Of a DNA stretch of 64,000 nucleotides, positions 53,824 to 64,000 are shown one piece after another (position 1 is the stretch's first letter; every line of letters begins with the position of its first letter). The DNA comes from Leptothoe spongobia TAU-MAC 1115 (lineage in GTDB: Bacteria; Cyanobacteriota; Cyanobacteriia; Phormidesmidales; Phormidesmidaceae), in contig NZ_JADOES010000019.1 in the NCBI RefSeq assembly GCF_018739885.1, forward strand, positions 31,385 to 95,384, read 5' to 3'. Both the position numbers and the translations under genes were made by a program. The notes under the pieces are model-generated. The model was given only the letters and a program-made list of their open reading frames with translations. It did not search any database and was not told where the DNA came from.

Positions 53824-55446
53824 CTAACGCCAGCGGCCTGAGCGGAGGATACTGATGATCAGCCAGATGCCGAGTAACGTGGCGGCGGCAAATAGGCTGG
53901 TGCTAAGCCACTGCAATTGGGTATTGGTCTGATTGCTAGAAATAATGGCAGCTCCGATAATTAATGCAGCCACTACGGTGCTAAAGGAACGGCGATTGGC
54001 GGCTTGTTCAATACTTTTCTGCAGACTGGTAAGGTCCTTGATATTCACGTTCCAGACCAGGGTTTCTTCGCTTAGACGATCGAGGAGAAATCCAAACTGG
54101 CGGGGGGCAGAGAGAGAAAGGTTACGAAACTCTAGTCCCGTTCTTAGCAGGGCTTGGAGCGGATCATCGCCAATCAGCTGTTGACGGAACAGGTCCACCA
54201 TCAGCGGACGAATCTCAGCAATTAGATTAATCTGGGGATTAAATTGTCGGGCGACGCCTTCTAGATTGGCCAGAGACTTAGCAAACAGACCGATATTGGC
54301 AGGCCAACGTAAATGATTACGGGTACCGGCTTCTAAGACCTCGGCAAAGGCCACGGCTGTATTAAAGTTTTTCAGTGCGAGACCGTAATAGCGAGATAGG
54401 AGACGGCTATAATCGTGCTCTAGCTTGGCCAGGTCAACAGCCTGAAGTGGTTCTGCTAGCTGCAATGTGAGCTGGGCACAGCGCTGGGCATCGGAACTGA
54501 CAATGGCTAACACCATTTCTGTCAATGTGGCGCGAGTCTGAGGGTCTAACCGTCCCATCATGCCGCAATCTAGCAACGCAACTCGACCATCCCTGAGGTA
54601 GAAAATGTTGCCTGGATGGGGGTCAGCATGAAAAAAGCCGTCGATAAAATATTGCTGAAAAAAGGACCGAAACAGCAAACTACTGAGGGCATTGCGTTTA
54701 TCAGCCTGGCTGCCCATGGCTGCAGACAGAATTGGCTGGCCGTCTAACCACTGCATCACCAGCACTTTGGGCTGGGTGAGGGGCCAAATGATTTCAGGAA
54801 CGGCTAGCTGATGGCTTTCAATCCAATGACTCTTGGCAAGATTTTGGCGGAGCTGGTCGGTGTAGGTAGCCTCAGTGGTAAAGTCCAGTTCGGCTTTGAG
54901 GGCGGTGCTAAATTCGTCAGCCAGAGCGACTACGTTATAACGCTGGCCAAACTGAGTACTGGCCACTAGTTTGGCAATATCTCGAATCAGGGCCATGTCG
55001 CGCCGTACCTGGATCTCGATGCCAGGACGCTGAATCTTAAGGGCGACGGGTTGACCGTTTTTGAGGATGGCGCGGTGAACCTGACCGATAGAACCAGATG
55101 CGATCGCAGTATAATTGACCTCTGAAAACACCTCATCTGGGTTCAGATGTTGGCGTAAAAATGCCTGGATCGTCACCGCATCCACAGGCGGCACCGTCGA
55201 CTGTAGCAAGCTCAAGGACTCAATATAGGCCGGCGGTAGTAAATCAGGGCGCGTACTCAACAACTGCCCAAATTTGATATAGACCGGCCCTAAATCCGTC
55301 AAAATATTTCGTAGCACAGCAGGTGGGGGAATATCCGGCTCTTCAGGAGCCTTGCCCACTAGCAATCGCCGCATATAATCCCAGCCATGGCGTAAAAACA
55401 CCTCCACAATTTCGCCCTGCCGGGAAATAAGATTTGGCGTTAGCAT
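53824..55446 (-). CDS. ABC1/AarF (UbiB-type) atypical kinase
   Basis: 540 residues. Family signatures: the KxGQ motif YIKFGQLLSTRPDLLP near 52-67, the Ala-to-Gly type loop AIASGSIGQVHRAIL, Lys in VALKIQRPGI, catalytic FFHADPHPGNIFYL and metal site ALLDCGMMG. A C-terminal membrane hairpin lies at 495-535. Related to chloroplast ABC1K proteins of plastoglobules; linked to quinone and prenyl-lipid metabolism. Divergent from the hydrolase gene with only 30 bp between starts. Confidence 0.93.
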   Translation of the reverse strand: MLTPNLISRQGEIVEVFLRHGWDYMRRLLVGKAPEEPDIPPPAVLRNILTDLGPVYIKFGQLLSTRPDLLPPAYIESLSLLQSTVPPVDAVTIQAFLRQHLNPDEVFSEVNYTAIASGSIGQVHRAILKNGQPVALKIQRPGIEIQVRRDMALIRDIAKLVASTQFGQRYNVVALADEFSTALKAELDFTTEATYTDQLRQNLAKSHWIESHQLAVPEIIWPLTQPKVLVMQWLDGQPILSAAMGSQADKRNALSSLLFRSFFQQYFIDGFFHADPHPGNIFYLRDGRVALLDCGMMGRLDPQTRATLTEMVLAIVSSDAQRCAQLTLQLAEPLQAVDLAKLEHDYSRLLSRYYGLALKNFNTAVAFAEVLEAGTRNHLRWPANIGLFAKSLANLEGVARQFNPQINLIAEIRPLMVDLFRQQLIGDDPLQALLRTGLEFRNLSLSAPRQFGFLLDRLSEETLVWNVNIKDLTSLQKSIEQAANRRSFSTVVAALIIGAAIISSNQTNTQLQWLSTSLFAAATLLGIWLIISILRSGRWR

Positions 55447-55476
55447 GCAGCTCTTGGGTAAAGTAGTCTCGGTCTG

Positions 55477-56484
55477 ATGCTAGCAGTTCTTTCCCCATAC
55501 TCCATGTGGCTACGCAACCTCATTCTCCTCTGCACAACGGCTTACCAACTCTGGTGCTGCCGCCAGGAAGATCAAACGTCACCACCAGGAACGATCTATG
55601 ACATTGGAGACTGCAAACTACACCTGTACCGACGAGGGCGACCACAGCCCAACCAGCCCACCGTAATTTTGGACCACAGTCTCGGTGGGGTAGAGGGGTA
55701 TCTGCTGATTGATGACATCGCCGAGTTTGCGGATGTATGCATCTACGATCGAGCAGGATACGGTTGGAGCTCGAATAGTCCCAATCCCCGTAATAGTGGG
55801 GAGATGGTTGAAGAGCTAGAAGCCTTACTACGTCAGGCAAATATTCCTGCACCTTACATTCTGGTGGGCGATTCTCTGGGCAGTTATACCATGCGCCTCT
55901 ATGCCCACACCTATCCAGACCAGGTGGCGGGGCTAATTCTGACCGATGGTCTCCACGAAGATGGCATGGCCAGACTACCAGGCAGTCTACAGGTGATGAA
56001 ATTCATATTTACAGCCGGTTTCTTGATGTCTGTGGTGGGTTCCGCCTTAGGCTTTATTCGTATTCTTCAGCAGCTGGGCATCTTTCAGGTGCTCAGCCCC
56101 CAGCTCAGACAGTACAGCCCGGCCCAGCTAGCCCCGGTGCTCCGGTCCTTTGTTCGACCAAAGCACTGGTTTACCATGGCCCGTGAAATGTTCAGCCTTA
56201 ACACCAGCAATGAGCAACTGAGTAAAGTAGAGAGTTTAGGGGCACTGCCCGTGATTAACATTAAGGCCAGTCACTTCTTTATCCCCACACCACTGCTCAA
56301 ACCTCTACCCCTGGAAGCCGTTGATAACCTGTGGACCAAAATGCACCATGGGTTAATGCGTCTATCCACACAAAGTCTAAGTTTACCGGCCCAGGGCAGC
56401 AGTCATTTTGTTTGGCTCGATCAGCCGGATGCCATGCTCGAAGCCATTGACCGCATGTTGATTAAGTGTTCACGGAGGCGTTAG
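55477..56484 (+). CDS. Alpha/beta hydrolase
   Basis: 335 residues. After a hydrophobic N-terminus (LILLCTTAYQLWCC), the fold is clear: VILDHSLGGVEGYLLIDDIA, VCIYDRAGYGWSS, nucleophile Ser in ILVGDSLGSYTMRLYAHTYP and the strand GLILTDGLHEDG. The catalytic His is probably in SSHFVWLDQP. The oxyanion region differs from esterases of known substrate. Shares a short divergent promoter region with the ABC1 kinase gene. Confidence 0.88.
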   Translation: MLAVLSPYSMWLRNLILLCTTAYQLWCCRQEDQTSPPGTIYDIGDCKLHLYRRGRPQPNQPTVILDHSLGGVEGYLLIDDIAEFADVCIYDRAGYGWSSNSPNPRNSGEMVEELEALLRQANIPAPYILVGDSLGSYTMRLYAHTYPDQVAGLILTDGLHEDGMARLPGSLQVMKFIFTAGFLMSVVGSALGFIRILQQLGIFQVLSPQLRQYSPAQLAPVLRSFVRPKHWFTMAREMFSLNTSNEQLSKVESLGALPVINIKASHFFIPTPLLKPLPLEAVDNLWTKMHHGLMRLSTQSLSLPAQGSSHFVWLDQPDAMLEAIDRMLIKCSRRR

Positions 56485-56627
56485 GTACTCACGGACTATC
56501 AACGACACCGGCACGTCTGCCTGTTACGAGGTTGTTACAGGTTCACAACCAAATCAGTATCCAGCCCATGAAGTGGCAATGGGCACTTTACAATAGTTAG
56601 AAATATTACCTACAGCCGTCGCCACTG

Positions 56628-58250
56628 ATGACTACCCAGCCTGATCGAGTTTTAATTTTTGACACCACCCTACGCGATGGAGAACAGTCTCCTGGGGCGA
56701 CGATGAATGTCGAAGAAAAGCTAGCAGTGGCTCGTCAATTGGCCAGACTGGGTGTGGACATTATTGAGGCAGGATTTCCCTATGCTAGCCCTGGTGACTT
56801 TGAGGCAGTACAGCGGATTGCCCAGGAAGTAGGTGTGGCGGAAGGTCCGACCATCTGTGGTCTGGCCCGAGCCACCAAACAGGATATCGAAGCCGCCGCA
56901 AGGGCGGTGGAACCGGCTGCAAAGGGTCGCATTCACACGTTTATTGCGACGTCGGATATCCACATGAAGTACAAGCTCAAGAAGTCGCGAGAGCAGGTGC
57001 TGGCGATTACGGATGAGATGGTGCGCTTTGCCAAGGGCTTTACGGACGATGTGGAGTTTTCGCCAGAGGATGCGGGGCGGTCAGAGCCTGAGTTTTTGTA
57101 TCAGGTGCTGGAAGTTGCGATCGCAGCCGGAGCCACCACCATCAATATCCCCGACACCGTTGGCTATCTCACCCCCAGCGAATTTGGCGGACTGATTAAG
57201 GGCATTGCCGACAACGTGCCCAACGTGGACCAGGCAGTGATTTCCGTCCATGGCCACAACGACCTGGGTCTGGCCGTCGCCAACTTCCTGGAAGCCGTCA
57301 AAAATGGAGCCCGACAGCTCGAATGCACCATCAACGGTATCGGTGAGCGGGCGGGCAATGCGGCCCTTGAAGAGTTGGTCATGGCCATGCATGTGCGCCG
57401 CCAGTATTACAACCCCTTCTTCGGACGTCCGGCGGATTCCGAGGTGCCCCTGACCCATATCAACACCACCGAAATTTACAAAACCTCGCGGCTAATCTCC
57501 AGCGTCACTGGCATGCTAGTGCAGCCCAACAAAGCCATTGTCGGGGCCAATGCCTTTGCCCATGAATCTGGCATTCACCAGGACGGTGTGCTCAAGAATC
57601 GGCTCACCTACGAGATCATGGATGCCCAGACCATTGGTCTTAACGATAATCTGATTGTTTTAGGTAAACTCTCTGGCCGTAATGCCTTCCGCAGTCGTCT
57701 GCAGGAGCTGGGCTATGAGCTATCGGACCAGGATTTGAATAAGGCGTTTTTGCGGTTTAAGGATCTGGCAGATAAGAAAAAGGAAATTAGCGATCGCGAC
57801 CTGGAAGCCATCGTCAACGACGAAACCCAGCAGGTGGCCGAGCACTTTAGGTTAGAGCTAGTCCAAGTATCCTGCGGCAGCAACGCTCGCCCCACCGCGA
57901 CCGTCACCATCCGCACACCCAACGGGGAAGAACTGATGGATGCCGCCATCGGTACTGGGCCGGTCGATGCCATCTATAAAGCCATCAATCGAGTCGTTGA
58001 CATTCCCAACGCCTTGATCGAATACTCAGTCCAGTCTGTCACTGCCGGTATTGACGCCATTGGTGAAGTTACCATTCGCTTGCGACACGACCAGCGCATC
58101 TACTCGGGACACGCTGCCAACACTGACATTGTTGTGGCCTCAGCCCATGCCTATATGCAGGCCCTAAATCGCCTATACGGTTCCACTCAGGTTGCCGGTT
58201 CATCGCTTTCTCCTCAGCGGATGGCTGTTCCTGCAGGCACTGGTGTATAG
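56628..58250 (+). CDS. leuA: 2-isopropylmalate synthase
   Basis: 540 residues. Condenses acetyl-CoA with 2-oxoisovalerate in the first step of leucine synthesis. Active-site [18 protein letters not shown] at 9-26, metal-binding [34 protein letters not shown], and [13 protein letters not shown]. The C-terminal LeuA dimerisation/allosteric domain ([27 protein letters not shown]) is full length, implying leucine feedback. The last 37 bp overlap the convergent gene. Confidence 0.96.
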   Translation: MTTQPDRVLIFDTTLRDGEQSPGATMNVEEKLAVARQLARLGVDIIEAGFPYASPGDFEAVQRIAQEVGVAEGPTICGLARATKQDIEAAARAVEPAAKGRIHTFIATSDIHMKYKLKKSREQVLAITDEMVRFAKGFTDDVEFSPEDAGRSEPEFLYQVLEVAIAAGATTINIPDTVGYLTPSEFGGLIKGIADNVPNVDQAVISVHGHNDLGLAVANFLEAVKNGARQLECTINGIGERAGNAALEELVMAMHVRRQYYNPFFGRPADSEVPLTHINTTEIYKTSRLISSVTGMLVQPNKAIVGANAFAHESGIHQDGVLKNRLTYEIMDAQTIGLNDNLIVLGKLSGRNAFRSRLQELGYELSDQDLNKAFLRFKDLADKKKEISDRDLEAIVNDETQQVAEHFRLELVQVSCGSNARPTATVTIRTPNGEELMDAAIGTGPVDAIYKAINRVVDIPNALIEYSVQSVTAGIDAIGEVTIRLRHDQRIYSGHAANTDIVVASAHAYMQALNRLYGSTQVAGSSLSPQRMAVPAGTGV

Positions 58251-60160
58251 GACACATAAAACATCCTGGCACGACGTTCAGTGAGGGAAATCGTAAACGT
58301 TTGTCCCGGTTCAGACAGTTTCGCCACTGTTTCTTCTGTCTCAATGTCAATGACTGTGCCTGGCATGGGGCTGGCAATTTCCACCACCTGGGAGATGTCA
58401 GAATATTCTGACACCAGGATTAGGGCCCCCTCGGGGGAGCTGATCCCTTTTACAAAGGCAACTCCACTAACAGGTGCGGTCACAAATGGTGTGCCCTTGA
58501 GAATCACCTGTTCTGCCGGTACCAGCTTGTCAACAAGATTGCCAACAACCGCCATATCTAGGGCATCTTGAATCCCTTCACCCCAAAATCCAAATCCTTT
58601 TGCCCCCCCCGCAATGGTTTCTAGGATGTTGTATTTCAGCATCTCTGCGGATAGGTCCCGTTCGTAGACTGTAAACGGATAGCCAGTACTCAGCAGTGGC
58701 ATGATCGGAGTCTCATCTCCCACCAGCTGATGCAGCGAATAGGTATCTTTCCACGGTAGTGTCAAATCATAATGTTGACGTCTCCCATTGGCAGGATATA
58801 AATCGGGATAGATCATGGGAGCCATAACATCAAAGGCTCGATCACTTAGATCCTTAGGATCCTCCAGGGTCAACAGGTATGGCGGTGCCGTCTCATAGTC
58901 GTCATAGCCATAAAAAGAATCCCATTGGAAATGATAGGTGGAATAAATCACAAACCGAAAAGGCCGATCAATCCTAAGACTCTCCATATAATCTTCCATC
59001 TCCTTGCGATAGTCCACAAAGAAATCGGTATATTTTTTAGCCCGCCATTTGTGCCAGAGTCTCACAGCTTCAGGATATTGACGCTGACGTCGCATAAACA
59101 CACTGGGATCATCCTCAGGTAGCGTGATCTCATTGTCCATCAGATATTGCCGAAAATCCGCTTTAGCCCGCTTGCCATAGCCCACAGACTTGTCCACCCG
59201 GCGATAGATTTCAGGATCTACAACATGGGTATAAAAACCATGGTCAATCAGGCGTTTACCCGCCGTCAACCAATGGGAATATTGTTCTCCTCGATAGAGA
59301 AGATTTAAATCTTTTGTCGGCTCACCGTCAATAGCCATTGCCCGTCCATCAGCAGATTGAGGAGCTTCTTTCCACCACCAATCCCCAGGCCAGGCCCAAA
59401 CATCAATATCAGCGGCACTGTACTGATCAATAACACGTTTAATAATCCTCTCTCCCCAGTCTTTCTCCTGTGGAGAAAGATAGGCCCATATATCCAATGT
59501 ATTGAAGCCACCACGGCGATAATCATCAGGACTGCCCCAAATATCAGCCATATCGGATGGGATACTATACCAAACAGGAATTTTCTCGAACAATCGTCCT
59601 TGGGGCAAGGCAATCACATTTATCTGTAGCTCTTGTCTATCTTGCTGTCCATTGGACCATTCGGCATAGTAGTAAGCCTTGTGAGTCGTTCCTGCAGGCA
59701 AAGAACTACGCCAGAAAAACGTGAATTTCGATGTCTCCAATGAATCTGGCACAATGCGATAACGTTGATAAACCTCACCATGACGCAAAATTCTCTCGGG
59801 TGCTGCAATGGTCAGTTTCCGCAATCCCTTGAGGACCTCAATCCCGACTGGAACTTCTAAGACTAAGGTGGGAAGTAGGTTGAAGTTAATGGGGCTAAAC
59901 CGTGTCATTGTGACAGCGTCAGCCACATATGCTATCGGTTCATGACTTGCTGAATAATAGTACCCGGCTTGATCAGATGGCAGTTTTGGCGTCTTTGTAA
60001 CTAACGGTGCCACCAAATTGGACGGAATCGTATCCTGAGACTGGAAAGTACCAGCCGCAAAAACAATTAAAGCAACCCAAATAACTAATGGAAACAGCCT
60101 TCTTCGCATCGTGACGAATTTGGGAACTTTGGACTTATGGTTCAGCGAAAAATTAACCAC
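58214..60160 (-). CDS. Secreted or anchored glycosidase-like protein of unknown family
   Basis: 648 residues. A hydrophobic segment at 21-40 ([19 protein letters not shown]) is a signal or anchor. Then about 160 residues of beta-rich sequence, and a central part resembling a TIM barrel: [68 protein letters not shown], and [20 protein letters not shown] with possible acid residues. The end is a beta-sandwich-like domain. Suggests a polysaccharide-active enzyme; catalytic residues not assigned. Start may be ATG 60109. Confidence 0.65.
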   Translation of the reverse strand: MVNFSLNHKSKVPKFVTMRRRLFPLVIWVALIVFAAGTFQSQDTIPSNLVAPLVTKTPKLPSDQAGYYYSASHEPIAYVADAVTMTRFSPINFNLLPTLVLEVPVGIEVLKGLRKLTIAAPERILRHGEVYQRYRIVPDSLETSKFTFFWRSSLPAGTTHKAYYYAEWSNGQQDRQELQINVIALPQGRLFEKIPVWYSIPSDMADIWGSPDDYRRGGFNTLDIWAYLSPQEKDWGERIIKRVIDQYSAADIDVWAWPGDWWWKEAPQSADGRAMAIDGEPTKDLNLLYRGEQYSHWLTAGKRLIDHGFYTHVVDPEIYRRVDKSVGYGKRAKADFRQYLMDNEITLPEDDPSVFMRRQRQYPEAVRLWHKWRAKKYTDFFVDYRKEMEDYMESLRIDRPFRFVIYSTYHFQWDSFYGYDDYETAPPYLLTLEDPKDLSDRAFDVMAPMIYPDLYPANGRRQHYDLTLPWKDTYSLHQLVGDETPIMPLLSTGYPFTVYERDLSAEMLKYNILETIAGGAKGFGFWGEGIQDALDMAVVGNLVDKLVPAEQVILKGTPFVTAPVSGVAFVKGISSPEGALILVSEYSDISQVVEIASPMPGTVIDIETEETVAKLSEPGQTFTISLTERRARMFYVSYTPVPAGTAIR

Positions 60161-60275
60161 AGTAGTACAGGTTTAATCCTAGCCTGTATTGTTGAGCCAA
60201 CATGGTTAAATCAACTTGAAAACTCGTTATACACCAATGGTCATACAATGTTCATTGGCAAGTAGCCCCCTCTAA

Positions 60276-62540
<2,265 letters not shown>

Positions 62541-62569
62541 TACCAAATCCACATAAGTATGTAGCACTC

Positions 62570-63025
62570 TCAGTGAGTGGGTTTCAGGGCAACGTATTTG
62601 CCTTGAAATTTACCCACTAGCACTTCATTTGAATACACTTCTGATGAAAGGGTTATACGGCCTTTTCCGTGCTTAGACAGGGTGTTGATAAAGCGTTGCC
62701 AGGATTTGCTATCAGGGGCCAGGCAATGGGCTTGAAAATCTCCCAGGGCAGGATTGGTGTATTCCAGGCTGTTGCTTTGAATGACAATACGGCTAGGCAT
62801 GTTCAATGTCTGTAACCTCACATGAACAAAGGTCCAGGCTGAGAGAATGGCTAATGTAGAAATGCTGCCACCAAATACAGTGTTGCGGTGGTTGATATTG
62901 GGCGCTAACGGTGCCGATAGGATCACGCTTGTCTGATCGATGGAGGTGACGGTTACCTCCATCGCTTTGGACAGGGGAATGTGTTCGTGGAGGTACTGTT
63001 CTACGGCGATGCGATCAAGGGCCAT
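62570..63025 (-). CDS. YiiD C-terminal-like thioesterase domain protein
   Basis: 151 residues from ATG 63025 (MALDRIAVEQYLHEHIPLSK), where homology to the putative thioesterase domain begins; ATGs up to 63094 would add 23 unconserved residues. Hotdog-like core is VTSIDQTSVILSAPLAPNIN, HRNTVFGGSISTLAILSAWT (central helix) and VGKFQGKYVALKP. No clear Shine-Dalgarno for any start. Probably acts on an acyl-thioester; substrate unknown. Convergent with icd, 29 bp apart. Confidence 0.8.
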   Translation of the reverse strand: MALDRIAVEQYLHEHIPLSKAMEVTVTSIDQTSVILSAPLAPNINHRNTVFGGSISTLAILSAWTFVHVRLQTLNMPSRIVIQSNSLEYTNPALGDFQAHCLAPDSKSWQRFINTLSKHGKGRITLSSEVYSNEVLVGKFQGKYVALKPTH

Positions 63026-63125
63026 ATTGTCTGAGTTTTTAAGAGGGTTTGCCGTAATGGCAATCATCAGCATAGCTGAAAAGTTTACGGCCATTGGTTT
63101 ATGCTTGTGTCAGGTATTCACTGGC

Positions 63126-63275
63126 TTAAAAATGGCTTAATTTCAGCTCGATGGGGATGTCCAGCTTTTCGGTTAGCTCGATAACGTTGTTGGTGAAGTC
63201 GATAAGGTCGCCGGAGGTGGCGGCAGGTCCGCTGTTTTGGTCGATTATCAGGGTTGCGATCGCAACCCTACTCAT
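63126..63275 (-). CDS. Small protein coupled to the pentapeptide-repeat gene
   Basis: 49 residues: MSRVAIATLIIDQNSGPAAT, then SGDLIDFTNNVIELTEKLDI and PIELKLSHF. ATG 63275 lies 5 bp after the stop of the pentapeptide-repeat gene on the same strand, suggesting translational coupling. Codons 3-9 come from a 20-bp HIP1-centred palindrome, so the N-terminus may be a recent addition. No family recognised. Might be a small regulator or the tail of a larger decayed gene. Confidence 0.5.
   Translation of the reverse strand: MSRVAIATLIIDQNSGPAATSGDLIDFTNNVIELTEKLDIPIELKLSHF
63250..63269. repeat. HIP1-centred 20-bp palindrome
   Basis: AGGGTTGCGATCGCAACCCT is a perfect palindrome with HIP1 (GCGATCGC) at its centre. 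It lies inside the 5' end of the 49-residue ORF. Extended HIP1 palindromes are known as dispersed elements in cyanobacteria. Confidence 0.8.
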
Positions 63276-63280
63276 AACTC

Positions 63281-63994
63281 TCAAAGTTGTACGTCGCCGC
63301 TGATCACTTGCTGGCGAATGTTCGGATTATTTAGATAAGTCTCTCCTGGACGCACACGGTCGAGTTTTTTAGCGTCTCGCCAACGGGTACGTAGCAGCAA
63401 AGCCCGCCTTAGGTCTGCGCCTTTAAGATTAGCCCGAGAGAAGTCAGCATCAGTTAACATAGCTCCACGAAAACTGGTCCCTCCCATAGTGGCTAACGCC
63501 ATGGAAACAGAACGAATCCACTCATCTCTTTGTTCTCCTGCCAGTGCTCGATACCCGATATAGGTTCCCGCTAACGTTATAGCTACAGCAATGGCTACGG
63601 CTCCAACTACAGTAATGGTGATAGCTACAGAACCAATACTGCCTCCGCCCAAGGCGATGGATAGGGTTATATGGATGGATACCAAGAGGGTTGCAACCCC
63701 GGCAAAGAGGATCGCTACAGCTAGAGCCAGGATTACGGATATAACTCCGACCATCCCTTCAGCGATGGCTACGGCGGTGGCCACCGCTAAGGCTTCGACT
63801 GTCGCTCCAGCAAGGATGATGCTTCCAACAATCACTCCGGCTATGACAATGCCTGAGGTTGTAAGGCTCGCTGAGGCTCCAGCTAAAACTCCAGCAAGAG
63901 TTCCAACGATGCCTATGGCGACGATATAGCGTTTCTCAGTTGTTTTGACTATAGTAACAGCAGTGAGTAAACCACCCAATAATATCGTTGTCAT
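63281..63994 (-). CDS. Membrane protein with C-terminal pentapeptide repeats (possibly incomplete N-terminus)
   Basis: 237 residues from the only ATG in view at 63994; the frame stays open to the window edge, so the true start may lie outside. Residues 22-150 are very rich in Ala, Val, Ile and Gly and form about five membrane helices. Residues 180-200 are pentapeptide repeats (ADFSRANLKGADLRRALLL), and the end reads ETYLNNPNIRQQVISGDVQL. Such proteins may scaffold membrane proteins; function unknown. Followed 5 bp later by the 49-residue gene. Confidence 0.75.
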   Translation of the reverse strand: MTTILLGGLLTAVTIVKTTEKRYIVAIGIVGTLAGVLAGASASLTTSGIVIAGVIVGSIILAGATVEALAVATAVAIAEGMVGVISVILALAVAILFAGVATLLVSIHITLSIALGGGSIGSVAITITVVGAVAIAVAITLAGTYIGYRALAGEQRDEWIRSVSMALATMGGTSFRGAMLTDADFSRANLKGADLRRALLLRTRWRDAKKLDRVRPGETYLNNPNIRQQVISGDVQL

Positions 63995-64000
63995 TAATCT

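Overview
The window is cyanobacterial chromosomal DNA. The evidence is the gene families (ClpC with a UVR region, GUN4-like protein, HisZ, DUF928, CHAT-TPR, CHASE2 kinase, Uma2 and DUF4058 proteins, cyanobacterial-type ferredoxins, ABC1 kinase) and HIP1 octamers (GCGATCGC) scattered through genes and spacers. The genus cannot be fixed from the sequence; the large secreted/adhesin and accessory content suggests a Leptolyngbya-like or similar large-genome lineage. I see no CRISPR array, prophage, recognisable insertion sequence or rRNA. One tRNA (Ser, GGA) is present.

Layout. 1-7.7 kb: lysA (cut by the window edge), rimI, clpC, a small Pro/Ala-rich protein, a DUF362 protein, a DUF554 membrane protein and a PD-(D/E)XK-like protein. 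7.8-9.0 kb: REP-like repeat, small ORF, Uma2 protein. 9.0-18.6 kb: the most distinctive block, with a two-partner-secretion exoprotein divergent from an exported TPR-CHAT (caspase-like) protein, an exported DUF928 protein and a CHASE2 hybrid histidine kinase. 18.6-24.4 kb: accessory genes (Uma2, VOC, DUF4870, a 728-aa coiled-coil/TPR protein, a Uma2 relic, DUF4058, a decayed Doc-type toxin-antitoxin pair, an ABM-like protein). 24.9-28.3 kb: coaE overlapping a cobA-hemD fusion, a glutathione S-transferase and a universal stress protein. 29.4-33.3 kb: an ABC ATPase and its likely permease, pulled apart by a DUF4058 gene and a higBA module that sits between two 104-bp direct repeats. 33.4-39.5 kb: LysE exporter, GT2 glycosyltransferase, NhaC relic, LexA, a second ABC ATPase, GIY-YIG protein. 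40-44.6 kb: STAS/sugar-transferase fusion, BON-like protein, a possible structured RNA element, DUF389 protein, HU. 44.7-49.1 kb: ferredoxin, hisZ, DnaJ-TPR, inositol phosphatase, 2Fe-2S ferredoxin with palindromic tandem repeats upstream, tRNA-Ser. 49.1-64 kb: coiled-coil/EamA fusion, response regulator, GUN4-like protein, HAD phosphatase, ABC1 kinase, alpha/beta hydrolase, leuA, a secreted glycosidase-like protein, monomeric isocitrate dehydrogenase, thioesterase-like protein, a 49-aa ORF and a pentapeptide-repeat membrane protein running to the window edge.

How the genes work together. Housekeeping genes (lysine, histidine, leucine, CoA, siroheme, proteolysis) are interleaved with accessory patches. 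The TPS/CHAT/DUF928/CHASE2 block reads as an envelope-facing module: three exported products plus a membrane sensor kinase. Several convergent pairs overlap at their 3' ends (LysE/GT2, GST/Usp, GUN4/HAD, leuA/glycosidase-like). Accessory patches carry clear decay: Uma2, NhaC, Doc toxin, antitoxin and permease fragments. All functions are read from sequence motifs and family knowledge; no searches were run.
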